64,000 nt of DNA from Granulosicoccus antarcticus IMCC3135 (lineage in GTDB: Bacteria; Pseudomonadota; Gammaproteobacteria; Granulosicoccales; Granulosicoccaceae), in NCBI RefSeq assembly GCF_002215215.1, contig NZ_CP018632.1, positions 1,353,501 to 1,417,500 on the forward strand. Reading direction: 5' to 3'. Below, one piece after another: positions 1 to 7,828 of the stretch. Positions within the stretch are counted from its first letter, which is position 1, and each line of letters begins with the position of its first letter. A program made the position numbers and the translations under genes. The notes beneath the pieces are model-generated. The model worked only from the letters and a program-made list of their open reading frames with translations. It did no database searches and was not told the DNA's origin.

Positions 1-1
1 A

Positions 2-1129
2 TCAACTGGCTACCGTTTGGCGCTTTTCGGCCATAACTGCCAGTAGGCGATCAAATGCTTCAACAAAAGAACTGATACCGCCGCGCTCCAGCTCATCAGT
101 GATATCGCTGAGTGAGATCCCAAGATCAGCCAGTGCCGAGATGTCGGTGTGTGCCTTGGCCAGATTGCGAAGCAATCTTGACTCGGCAACTCCGTGATCC
201 TTGAAAGCATCCATGGTGGCAGGTGGCAAGGTGTTGACTGTGTCAGGGCCAATGAGTTCTTCTACATACATGACGTCTGAGTACTCGGGGTTCTTCACGC
301 CGGTACTGGCCCAGAGCAAACGTTGTGGTCGGGCGCCTTCGGCTTTGAGTTTGCCGAATTGCTCGCTGCCGAACAGGTTGACGAAATGCCCGTAGGCAAC
401 CTTGGCATTGGCGATGGCGATTTTGCCCAGCAATGCTTTTGCTGCATCACTGCCATTGGCATCCAGAGCCTTGTCTACGCTTACATCAACACGGCTGACG
501 AAAAAGCTGGCGACTGAGGCAATACGATCGATTTTATGACCGTCATTGAGTCGTCGCTCCAGGCCACGGATATAAGCCTGAGCTATTTCGCGGTAACGGG
601 AAATGCTGAACAGCAGGGTGACGTTGACATTGATTCCGAGGGCTGTCAGTGCTTCAAATGCCTTCACACCTTCGGTAGTGCCAGGTACCTTGATCATCAG
701 ATTGGGGCGGTTGACTCGCTTGTGAAGCTCTACACCCATAGCAATAGTGCCAGCGGCATCATGGGCCAGATCGGGAGTGACCTCAAGGCTAACCATGCCA
801 TCGACACCGTTTGTTTGCTCGTAGACCTCGGCAAAGGCATCTGCAGCAGCCTGAATGTCTGGAATGGCCAGCTGGTTGAATAATTCAAGTTGAGTGATAT
901 CAGGAGACTGCTTGACGATGTCGATGATGACATTGTCGTACTCATTGGTTTTTGCAATGGCTTGTTCGAAGATGGCCGGGTTGGACGTCAGGCCCATAAG
1001 CTTGTCGTCGCGAATCATGGCTTGCAGATCGCCATCCATCAGACTCTTCTGGATGTAATCGAGCCACATGCTCTGACCGATCTCGTTGGCAGCTGCCAGA
1101 GGGTTTACTGAAGAGTTGGGATTGCTCAT
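2..1129 (-). CDS. tal: Transaldolase
   Basis: Cytosolic transaldolase of the non-oxidative pentose phosphate pathway; it moves a dihydroxyacetone unit between sugar phosphates. The 375 residues match the longer bacterial transaldolase family (about 370 residues) rather than the E. coli TalB form. Visible landmarks are GLTSNPAIF at residues 47-55, GVDGMVSLEV near 108-117, and the Schiff-base lysine in MIKVPGT (Lys147). The ATG is followed by a continuous domain and the stop lies at bases 2-4, so the gene is complete at the window edge. It lies 113 bp downstream of yggS on the same strand and may be co-transcribed with it. No defect is visible. Confidence 0.95.
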   Translation of the reverse strand: MSNPNSSVNPLAAANEIGQSMWLDYIQKSLMDGDLQAMIRDDKLMGLTSNPAIFEQAIAKTNEYDNVIIDIVKQSPDITQLELFNQLAIPDIQAAADAFAEVYEQTNGVDGMVSLEVTPDLAHDAAGTIAMGVELHKRVNRPNLMIKVPGTTEGVKAFEALTALGINVNVTLLFSISRYREIAQAYIRGLERRLNDGHKIDRIASVASFFVSRVDVSVDKALDANGSDAAKALLGKIAIANAKVAYGHFVNLFGSEQFGKLKAEGARPQRLLWASTGVKNPEYSDVMYVEELIGPDTVNTLPPATMDAFKDHGVAESRLLRNLAKAHTDISALADLGISLSDITDELERGGISSFVEAFDRLLAVMAEKRQTVAS

Positions 1130-1242
1130 AACTACGGTGTCCTGGTGAGTGTGATTAGTTTAACAAGATTGGCTGTGAAACTGATGCTGTGCCCATCATT
1201 GCCAGGTGGGGTCTTGGCTGGCATGAATAGCGAAAGCTGTCA

Positions 1243-1947
1243 TCAATCAGCACGTGCTCCGAAAATGGCAGTACCGACTCTGACAATGGTGGCGCCCTCG
1301 GCGATGGCAGCTTCAAGATCTCCACTCATGCCCATCGACAAAGTGTCCATGCCCGGGTGTTCTGATTGCAGTGAATTCAGACATTCGCGAAGACGGGCGA
1401 ATGCCTGTCGTTGCTCGCTCAGTTCGGTACGAGGTGCCGGAATAGCCATGAGGCCTCGCAGCACAATACCTGGCAGAACAGCACAATCAGCAGCCAGTTG
1501 CCGGATATCGGCAAAGCTTGCACCGGCCTTGCCTGTTTCGTTATCGATATTGACTTGCAGGCATATGTTCAAAGGGGCAGAGCTTGCAGGTCGTTGATCG
1601 GACAGCCGTTGCGCCACCTTTAGTCTGTCAACACCATGCGCCCAGTGAAAATGCTCGGCAATGCTGGCTGTTTTTCTGGATTGAATCGCGCCGATGAAAT
1701 GCCATTGCAGCTCAGCATCGTCGATGCTCAGAATCTTCTCCACAGCCTCATCCAGATAATTCTCACCAAAGGCGCGCTGGCCTGCATCGATGGCTTCGCG
1801 AATTGCACTGACCGGTTTGCGCTTGCTCACGGCCAGCAACTGGATGCTCTGGGCAGTGCGGCCGTAGTGCTGCGCATGCGTTGAAATGTCCTGCCGTACG
1901 GTTTCAAGGGCCGAAGCCACCGCAAGTACGCTGTTGTTGTCAGTCAT
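1243..1947 (-). CDS. yggS: YggS/PROSC-family pyridoxal phosphate homeostasis protein
   Basis: PLP-binding protein of the YggS (PLPBP) family, a non-catalytic single alanine-racemase-like barrel that buffers cellular pyridoxal phosphate. The PLP lysine sits in LAVSKRKP (Lys42), followed by GENYLDEA, WHFIGAIQSRK and the C-terminal GMSGDLEAAI and RVGTAIFG motifs. I chose the ATG at 1947 because it gives 234 residues, the length of E. coli YggS. The reading frame can be extended 23 codons upstream to 2016, but those residues look non-homologous. The gene is divergent from pilT across a 207-bp gap, the same yggS/pilT arrangement known from Pseudomonas. Confidence 0.93.
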   Translation of the reverse strand: MTDNNSVLAVASALETVRQDISTHAQHYGRTAQSIQLLAVSKRKPVSAIREAIDAGQRAFGENYLDEAVEKILSIDDAELQWHFIGAIQSRKTASIAEHFHWAHGVDRLKVAQRLSDQRPASSAPLNICLQVNIDNETGKAGASFADIRQLAADCAVLPGIVLRGLMAIPAPRTELSEQRQAFARLRECLNSLQSEHPGMDTLSMGMSGDLEAAIAEGATIVRVGTAIFGARAD

Positions 1948-2154
1948 GCTGGGTGTGTCTTGGTTCACGTTATACGATCTCTTCTGCAAGTTGTGTCCGA
2001 TCATGAGCTGAGACAAGGGTATTGCTGGCTAACAAAACCCTGACTCTGGCCGACACATGTGAGAGTGAGGCGAGTAAGACCTGAGTGGTCATCTTGTCCA
2101 ATATTCACTGGTGCGTGCAATGCGGGCACCTCGAAAAAACAAGGGTCAAGTTTC

Positions 2155-3192
2155 ATGGATATCGCTCAACTTCTGACATTCAGTGTCAAGAACGGTGCCT
2201 CGGATATGCATCTGTCAGCCGGCTTGCCGCCAATGATACGCGTGGATGGTGACATGCGGCGAGTCAACGTCCCTGCGCTAGACCACGCAGCTGTGCAGGC
2301 CATGGTGTATGACATCATGAATGACAAGCAGCGAAAAGACTTTGAAGAGAAGATGGAGACGGATTTCTCGTTTGAAATCCCCGATACCGCGCGTTTTCGT
2401 GTCAACGCTTTCAATCAGAACCGAGGCTGCGGTGCGGTATTCCGGACGATCCCCTCCGAGGTGCTGACACTGGAACAACTGGGTGCTCCGAAGATCTTCC
2501 AGGAAATATCATCTTTGCCACGAGGTATTGTGCTGGTTACCGGTCCGACAGGCTCAGGCAAGTCGACCACTCTGGCGGCGATGATGGATTACAAGAATGA
2601 TTCAGAATTGGGGCATATCCTGACCATTGAGGATCCGATTGAATTTGTTCATCAAAGCAAAAAGTGCCTGATTAATCAGCGCGAAGTACATCGAGATACC
2701 TTTGGCTTTTCCGAAGCTCTGCGCTCTGCACTTCGTGAAGATCCTGACGTTATTCTGGTTGGAGAAATGCGTGATATGGAAACCATCTCTCTGGCATTGA
2801 CGGCGGCTGAAACCGGTCACCTGGTATTCGGTACCCTGCACACCAGTTCTGCAGCGAAGACCGTGGATCGAATCGTGGATGTGTTCCCGGCTGGTGAAAA
2901 ACCGATGGTGCGCTCGATGTTGTCCGAATCGTTGAAGGCTGTCATATCGCAGACACTGTTGAAAAAGACCGGCGGCGGACGAATCGCTGCACATGAAATC
3001 ATGATTGGTACGCCGGCGATTCGTAACCTGATTCGTGAAGACAAGGTGGCCCAGATGTATTCGGCTATCCAGACCGGCCAGTCACATGGTATGCAAACAC
3101 TGGATCAGAACCTTAAAGAGCTGGTAAAGCGCGGGCAGGTGGATCTTGCCGAGGCTCGTAAAAAAGCTCAAAACCCCGACAGCTTGCAGTAG
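2155..3192 (+). CDS. pilT: Type IV pilus retraction ATPase PilT
   Basis: Hexameric cytoplasmic ATPase that powers type IV pilus retraction and twitching. At 345 residues it matches the family length. Visible features are the N-terminal PAS-like domain, Walker A GPTGSGKSTT at residues 130-139, the Asp box HILTIEDPIEF, the His box TGHLVFGTLHT and the C-terminal TPAIRNLIRE motif required for retraction. The start is the ATG at 2155 (MDIAQLLTFS), which matches PilT N-termini; the frame is open 32 codons upstream but that extension looks unrelated. pilU follows after 54 bp. The chemosensory genes that control this motor lie about 47 kb away at 50.3-57.6 kb. Confidence 0.97.
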   Translation: MDIAQLLTFSVKNGASDMHLSAGLPPMIRVDGDMRRVNVPALDHAAVQAMVYDIMNDKQRKDFEEKMETDFSFEIPDTARFRVNAFNQNRGCGAVFRTIPSEVLTLEQLGAPKIFQEISSLPRGIVLVTGPTGSGKSTTLAAMMDYKNDSELGHILTIEDPIEFVHQSKKCLINQREVHRDTFGFSEALRSALREDPDVILVGEMRDMETISLALTAAETGHLVFGTLHTSSAAKTVDRIVDVFPAGEKPMVRSMLSESLKAVISQTLLKKTGGGRIAAHEIMIGTPAIRNLIREDKVAQMYSAIQTGQSHGMQTLDQNLKELVKRGQVDLAEARKKAQNPDSLQ

Positions 3193-3246
3193 TCGGCCTG
3201 TCTGGATTCTAGTTCGACAACTAGCTTGTATAAGGGGGAATAGGGT

Positions 3247-4428
3247 ATGGATTTGAAGGTCGCCAAGCGATTCATGGATGAGCTGTTAGTCAGTCTGCAC
3301 AAGAAAGGCGGGTCTGATCTGTTCATCATCGCCGGAGCTCCGCCTTCGATGCGTATCCACGGCAAGGTAACTCCTGTCATGGAGAAGAAGCTGACCGCTG
3401 AACATACTCTGGCGCTGACGCAATGCCTCATGACCGACGCCGAGCGTGCGGATTTCAAGAAAACCAAGGAGTGCAATTTCGCCATTGCTCTGCCCAAGAT
3501 TTCTCGATTTCGTGTCAACGCTCTGGTGCAGCGGGGCAGTGCGGGTCTGGTTGTGCGAATCATTCCTAACGAGATACCCAGCTTCGCCGACCTGCATATG
3601 CCCGATATTCTCACTCAGGTAGCCATGAGCAAGCGTGGTCTGGTCATTTTTGTGGGTGGTACCGGTTCGGGCAAGTCCACCAGTCTTGCGGCAATGATCG
3701 ACTACCGGAATGAAAATTCCAACGGTCACATCATCACCATTGAGGATCCGGTGGAATTTGTGCATCACCACAAGGGTTGTATTGTCACCCAGCGTGAGGT
3801 CGGCACGGATACCGAGTCGTTTGAAATTGCTCTGAAGAACACATTGCGACAGGCACCCGATGTCATTCTCATCGGAGAAATACGCGATCAGAAGACGATG
3901 GAGCACGCCATTGCATTTGCCGAGACCGGGCATCTGTGTCTGGCCACCTTGCACGCGAACAATACCAATCAGGCGCTGGACAGAATCATCAACTTTTTCC
4001 CAGAAACCAGGCACAAGCAGTTATTGCTTGACCTGTCTTTGAATGTCAAGGCTTTCATTTCACAGCGCTTGTTGCCTACGCCCAGTGGTAAAGGGCGTCG
4101 AGCCGCGGTGGAAGTGCTACTCAATACGCCGTTGATGTCGGACATGATCATGAAAGGTGAAGTTCACGAGATCAAGGGCCTGATGAAGAAGAGTAAGGAT
4201 CAGGGAATGCAGACCTTTGATCAGGCGCTGTTCGACCTGCTCGGTAAAAACGCCATCACTATCGAAGAGGCCATGCGTAATGCGGATTCGGTGAACGATC
4301 TGCGTCTGCGTATCAAGCTTGCTGGCGGCGGTTCATCAGAGGTGGATGACATGATCAGCAATTCGATGAGCCTGGAGGATGACGGTATGGATGATGCCTC
4401 CGGTGGCGGTGCGCGAAAAACCGGATAG
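3247..4428 (+). CDS. pilU: PilT-dependent pilus retraction ATPase PilU
   Basis: Accessory retraction ATPase that works with PilT to raise retraction force. The 393 residues include Walker A GGTGSGKST (137-145), the Asp box IITIEDPVEFVHH, the Walker B region DVILIGEIRD and the His box TGHLCLATLHANN. It differs from PilT in its longer, acidic and Gly/Ser-rich C-terminal tail (last 40 or so residues), as usual for PilU. The ATG at 3247 follows a GGGGGAATAGGGT purine-rich stretch that can serve as ribosome binding site. It is co-directional with pilT and almost certainly in the same transcript. Confidence 0.96.
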   Translation: MDLKVAKRFMDELLVSLHKKGGSDLFIIAGAPPSMRIHGKVTPVMEKKLTAEHTLALTQCLMTDAERADFKKTKECNFAIALPKISRFRVNALVQRGSAGLVVRIIPNEIPSFADLHMPDILTQVAMSKRGLVIFVGGTGSGKSTSLAAMIDYRNENSNGHIITIEDPVEFVHHHKGCIVTQREVGTDTESFEIALKNTLRQAPDVILIGEIRDQKTMEHAIAFAETGHLCLATLHANNTNQALDRIINFFPETRHKQLLLDLSLNVKAFISQRLLPTPSGKGRRAAVEVLLNTPLMSDMIMKGEVHEIKGLMKKSKDQGMQTFDQALFDLLGKNAITIEEAMRNADSVNDLRLRIKLAGGGSSEVDDMISNSMSLEDDGMDDASGGGARKTG

Positions 4429-4445
4429 CAATGTCGGCCGTTGCC

Positions 4446-4472
4446 AGGCAGCCTTTTTGTGCGGGGCTGCCT
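4446..4472 (+). terminator. Hairpin after pilU
   Basis: AGGCAGCC (4446-4453) can pair with GGCTGCCT (4465-4472), an 8-bp perfect stem 18 bp past the pilU stop. There is no clear T-run after the stem, so it is at best a weak intrinsic terminator or an RNA-processing hairpin. Confidence 0.35.
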
Positions 4473-4547
4473 GTGTTCGCGATGACTGTCTGCCAAAGCA
4501 CTACACTCAAGACGCGTTAGAATGCCAGCTCCTGAATTGGTCCGCCT

Positions 4548-5804
4548 GTGCTTTCTGATATGTCTCATCGCTCTTTATCCGCTCCTTCTATCGATACATT
4601 GACTGTCGAGGCCCTTGCACAGGCAAGGCAGCTCACAGGCATTGAAGGCGATGCACGCATTGTCGTGTCTCCCTACCGGTTCAATCCTCTGGGAGCACAT
4701 ATCGATCATCAGGGTGGGGCGGTGCTTGCCCGTTGCCTGAATCAATACACCATTCTGGTGTTCTGGCCGAGCGCTGACAGAAGCAGTACTGTGCATGCCT
4801 GTCTACAGCAAGGAGTCTGGCAAGACAGTCAGTTTGAACCCGAAGAGCTGGTGGAGGATCATGGTTGGGATGCCATGGCCAGAGCATCCGTTACGGCATT
4901 TGCCAATCATTCGCCCATGAGCCATGGCATCACAGCGGTGGTCACCGGGACCCTTGTCAGTGGTGGCTTGAGCTCATCTGCATCGGTTATTCTGGCCTAT
5001 CTGAGTGCATTGGCCGAAGCCAATGACGTCTGCCTGAGTCCGGTCGAACTGGTGGAGCTGGCTCGCCAGGTGGAAAATGACTACCGGGGCCTTAATAACG
5101 GAATTCAGGATCAGATGTCGATCGCTTTCGGTGAGCGGGATCATCTGTCCATATTGAATGTTGAAGAGGTCAGTGCCGAGCTTGTCGCCGACCCTGATTC
5201 GATTTCCCAGGTCTGTTTTCTGATGTGCTATTCAGGTATTTCCCGAGACCTGGCAGGCTCTCCCTTCAACACGCGTGTTGCGCAATGTCTGGAGGCGGCG
5301 CGGTTGCTCAGCTCCGATGCCGCTTCTCTGGGAGAGGTTCCGCTTGCATTGCGTACCAAGGATGCGATCGAACAATTACCGTCGATACAGGCTCGTCGTG
5401 CCCGGCATGTCTATTCGGAGATGCAACGGGTGCGTGATGGTGCGCTTGCCTGGAAATCGGGTGACTGGCAAGCCTTCGGACAGATGATGAATATGTCTTG
5501 TCAGAGTTCAATCAATGATTATGAAAGCGGCAGCGAATGGCTGATTGCTCTGCATGAGATTGCTTCGCAGTTGGAGGGGGTTTACGGAAACCGCTTCAGT
5601 GGCGGAGGGTATGGAGGTTGTTTGTTCATGCTGGTAGATGTGGAGGCTGTCGAGCAGATCGCCGATACTCTGCTGGAGCGTTATCTGGCGCGATATCCTG
5701 AATTGCAGGGCGAAGCTCGCATCATGATTGCCGAGTCCGAGAGTACCGTCAGAATCGTCAGCCCGGATTCCCTAAATTCAACATCAGTTTCCCATGGACA
5801 ATAA
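4548..5804 (+). CDS. GHMP kinase of galacturonokinase/galactokinase type
   Basis: Sugar-1-kinase of the GHMP superfamily, expected to make an alpha-sugar-1-phosphate with ATP. Motif 1 reads SPYRFNPLGAHIDHQGG (residues 41-57). This is the form found in plant galacturonokinase (PLGAHIDHQGG) rather than the galactokinase form (APGRVNLIGEHTDYN). Motif 2 is GGLSSSAS (139-146) and motif 3 is FSGGGYGGC near residue 355. The 418-residue length suits the family. The start is uncertain between GTG at 4548 and ATG at 4560, with no strong ribosome binding site at either. It overlaps the next gene, a sugar nucleotidyltransferase, by 11 bp, which suggests kinase and pyrophosphorylase act in series. Galacturonate as substrate is inferred from motif 1 only; galactose or another sugar acid is possible. 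Confidence 0.8.
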   Translation: MLSDMSHRSLSAPSIDTLTVEALAQARQLTGIEGDARIVVSPYRFNPLGAHIDHQGGAVLARCLNQYTILVFWPSADRSSTVHACLQQGVWQDSQFEPEELVEDHGWDAMARASVTAFANHSPMSHGITAVVTGTLVSGGLSSSASVILAYLSALAEANDVCLSPVELVELARQVENDYRGLNNGIQDQMSIAFGERDHLSILNVEEVSAELVADPDSISQVCFLMCYSGISRDLAGSPFNTRVAQCLEAARLLSSDAASLGEVPLALRTKDAIEQLPSIQARRARHVYSEMQRVRDGALAWKSGDWQAFGQMMNMSCQSSINDYESGSEWLIALHEIASQLEGVYGNRFSGGGYGGCLFMLVDVEAVEQIADTLLERYLARYPELQGEARIMIAESESTVRIVSPDSLNSTSVSHGQ

Positions 5805-6525
5805 CAACATGAGTCATGAAGTCGTGAAAAGGGCTGTGCTTCTGGCTGCGGGCCGGGGCAAACGTCTTCAGCCTCACACTGATATCACACCCAAACCACT
5901 GCTGATACATAAAGGCAAGCCGACACTGGACTACCTGCTGGACTCATTACTGCTTGCAGGTATTGAGGAGGTGGTGCTGGTTACTCACCATCTGCACGAG
6001 CAAGTAGAACACTACGCAGCGTTGCGTTCTGCCAATCACAAGCAGCAAGTACGGTGCGTTTACCAATCACATCTGTTCGGTACCGCACATGCATTGCAGG
6101 CGGTCATTGAATCAGCACCGGATATTGTGGCTGCACCCTTTGTGCTTAGTGCAACAGATTATCTGGTTCCACGCGAGTTCTTTGGTGATCTGCTGCAGTT
6201 TCATGGTTCGCACGCAGGCGAATGCAGCGTCAGTATGAAGGAGCTGGATGCTGCGGAGCTTGCCAGTCGTTCCAGTATCAGATTCAACGACGATCAATCG
6301 ATTGCGGAAATAGTCGAAAAACCTGCAGCAGGTACAGCTCCCAGTTCTACAGGTGCGAATCTGACGTTTATATTACCGCCGGATATCATCCCTGATGTTC
6401 AAAATGTTCCGGTGTCGGAGCGTGGTGAACAGGAAGTTCAACACGCTATCAATGCCTGGATCAGTCGTGGCGGCCTGGCGTTTGGTCTGGTACAGGCAAT
6501 TCCACCCGAATGGCAGCCATCATGA
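5794..6525 (+). CDS. Sugar-1-phosphate nucleotidyltransferase (NTP_transferase family)
   Basis: Nucleotidyltransferase that should join a sugar-1-phosphate to an NTP. The N-terminal signature LLAAGRGKRLQPHTDITPKP (16-35) includes the glycine-rich nucleotide loop. GTAHAL, the metal-binding Asp in SATDY, and a VEKP motif follow, as in RmlA/GalU/GlmU-type enzymes. At 243 residues it is a bare catalytic domain without a left-handed beta-helix or acyltransferase extension. The start at 5794 overlaps the upstream kinase by 11 bp; a second ATG at 5809 is also possible. The likely joint product with the kinase is a nucleotide sugar such as UDP-galacturonate, but neither nucleotide nor sugar can be decided from sequence. 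Confidence 0.82.
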   Translation: MDNNNMSHEVVKRAVLLAAGRGKRLQPHTDITPKPLLIHKGKPTLDYLLDSLLLAGIEEVVLVTHHLHEQVEHYAALRSANHKQQVRCVYQSHLFGTAHALQAVIESAPDIVAAPFVLSATDYLVPREFFGDLLQFHGSHAGECSVSMKELDAAELASRSSIRFNDDQSIAEIVEKPAAGTAPSSTGANLTFILPPDIIPDVQNVPVSERGEQEVQHAINAWISRGGLAFGLVQAIPPEWQPS

Positions 6526-6528
6526 CGT

Positions 6529-6563
6529 GCCATCACCAGGCGGCATCACTACTAGTGATGGCC
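6529..6563. terminator. Dyad at the convergent 3' ends
   Basis: Between the nucleotidyltransferase and the convergent GT47 gene, GCCATCAC (6529-6536) can pair with GTGATGGC (6556-6563). A competing perfect palindrome with 8-bp arms (CATCACTA-C-TAGTGATG, 6544-6560) lies inside. Both overlap the last codons of the GT47 gene. Position fits a bidirectional terminator, but there is no T-run. Confidence 0.3.
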
Positions 6564-7505
6564 TCGTAAACGCTGAGCCGCAGTTCGGGTGAACAGCTCT
6601 CCGCTGGCAAGCCACTTGTTCAAATGCCTGCCTGGGCGGCGGTGGCGATGTCCATGGTCTGATTGAAGCAGGGATTCCAGTGAATCACCGACCGTGCTGA
6701 ATAGCTTGTCAGGTGCGTAGCTGGCCAGCCAGGCCTGGCGGGCTTCTTCACCACGATCGTGAGCCTCGTTGGCCAGAGAGCTCAGCAGACCGGGAATAGA
6801 GCTGACGCGGCGCTCCTCTACCTGAATGGCAAAGCTCCAGTCAGTCTCTGATGGCGGTGTCCATAGATCCGAGATGATCACCGGCACGCGACCGGCCTCC
6901 AGTGTTTCGTACAGTCGAATAGATGAGGTGCCGATGCCTCGCGGGCACAGAACAAACTGGCTGGATGAAATCGTACGGGCGTACTCCCGGCCACGAATCT
7001 TCATTTCAGTTTCGTCGCTATTCCAGACATTGAAGTCAGAGGTATCACGGACTAGCCCGTCCGGGTGCTTGAGCCGCATAATGGGGCGTCTGCAAGCATG
7101 GCTCATAGAGCCCATGAATGAGTACAGATAAGGTGTTTCACGATCCTCGGAGTAGACGTCGCTCACATAGGGGTTCGGTGAATACAAGTACGCACAGGCA
7201 CGATGACGTGCGGTGTCGATATGTCGCTTGGACAGGCAGCAATACAGCCCTGGCAATATATCCCAGGGACGATCCATTTCGTTGTACATGAACACCTTGC
7301 CCGGGTAGCGTTCTACATGGGGGTGGTGCATCAGCTGACTGAAGAACAGATCATCGAACTGCGTGTTTTCAACGAACAGGATTGCGTCCGCTTCCTCAGC
7401 GTCAGCGCAGATCTGGTGTTTTCCTACGGTGTCCATGGGCGCATAGGCGCATAGTGCATCAAGACCGGTGTGCCTGTCGTAGGCGGAAGTTAGAAGGATT
7501 TTCAT
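6552..7505 (-). CDS. Exostosin-family (GT47) glycosyltransferase
   Basis: Probable glycosyltransferase of the exostosin (GT47) family. The donor-site region is recognisable in FVLCPRGIGTSSIRLYETLE followed by GRVPVIISDLW, the characteristic exostosin C-terminal block. No signal peptide or membrane segment is seen, so a cytoplasmic enzyme acting on glycan precursors is likely. It has 317 residues; the last 30 or so are Arg/His-rich. It is convergent with the kinase-nucleotidyltransferase pair and divergent from the DUF5060 protein. GT47 enzymes in plants and animals use UDP-uronates, UDP-xylose, UDP-galactose and UDP-arabinose among other donors, so a functional link to the adjacent nucleotide-sugar genes is attractive but inferred. 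Confidence 0.78.
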   Translation of the reverse strand: MKILLTSAYDRHTGLDALCAYAPMDTVGKHQICADAEEADAILFVENTQFDDLFFSQLMHHPHVERYPGKVFMYNEMDRPWDILPGLYCCLSKRHIDTARHRACAYLYSPNPYVSDVYSEDRETPYLYSFMGSMSHACRRPIMRLKHPDGLVRDTSDFNVWNSDETEMKIRGREYARTISSSQFVLCPRGIGTSSIRLYETLEAGRVPVIISDLWTPPSETDWSFAIQVEERRVSSIPGLLSSLANEAHDRGEEARQAWLASYAPDKLFSTVGDSLESLLQSDHGHRHRRPGRHLNKWLASGELFTRTAAQRLRGHH

Positions 7506-7828
7506 GTCAGGTCCAGGTGTAGTTCTGCTGCCTCATATGAAATTTATATCCATATTTGGCTAAGCTGTATATCGACGATACGCCCGTAAAATTCACTTAA
7601 CAGGCATCTATTTGTCAAAATGACTGTGAGCAGCATCACTACTACTCGATAGTGTGAAGCCATCGAATTTTTTGCAGCTGACAATTTTCAGTATTAATTC
7701 ATTGCTTGTGAGGTTCATCCCAAATGTGAATGGCAGGTGAATCAAAGCACTCTGCCAGAGCCTATTTCAATCCTGCCCGCGACATAATCAGAACACCTGA
7801 AACCTTTAGATTATCTTGCGAGTCGCGT
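7506..7828. other. Divergent intergenic region
   Basis: 323 bp between the start of the GT47 gene and the signal-peptide start of the DUF5060 gene, with a locally AT-rich stretch at about 7540-7720. Promoters for both genes should lie here, but I could not place a convincing -35/-10 pair. The frame of the DUF5060 gene is open back to 7730; no other coding signal is seen. Confidence 0.5.

Noticed and set aside
3286..4014. Long antisense reading frame in pilU
   Set aside because: It is a shadow of the coding strand without a ribosome binding site or recognisable domain.
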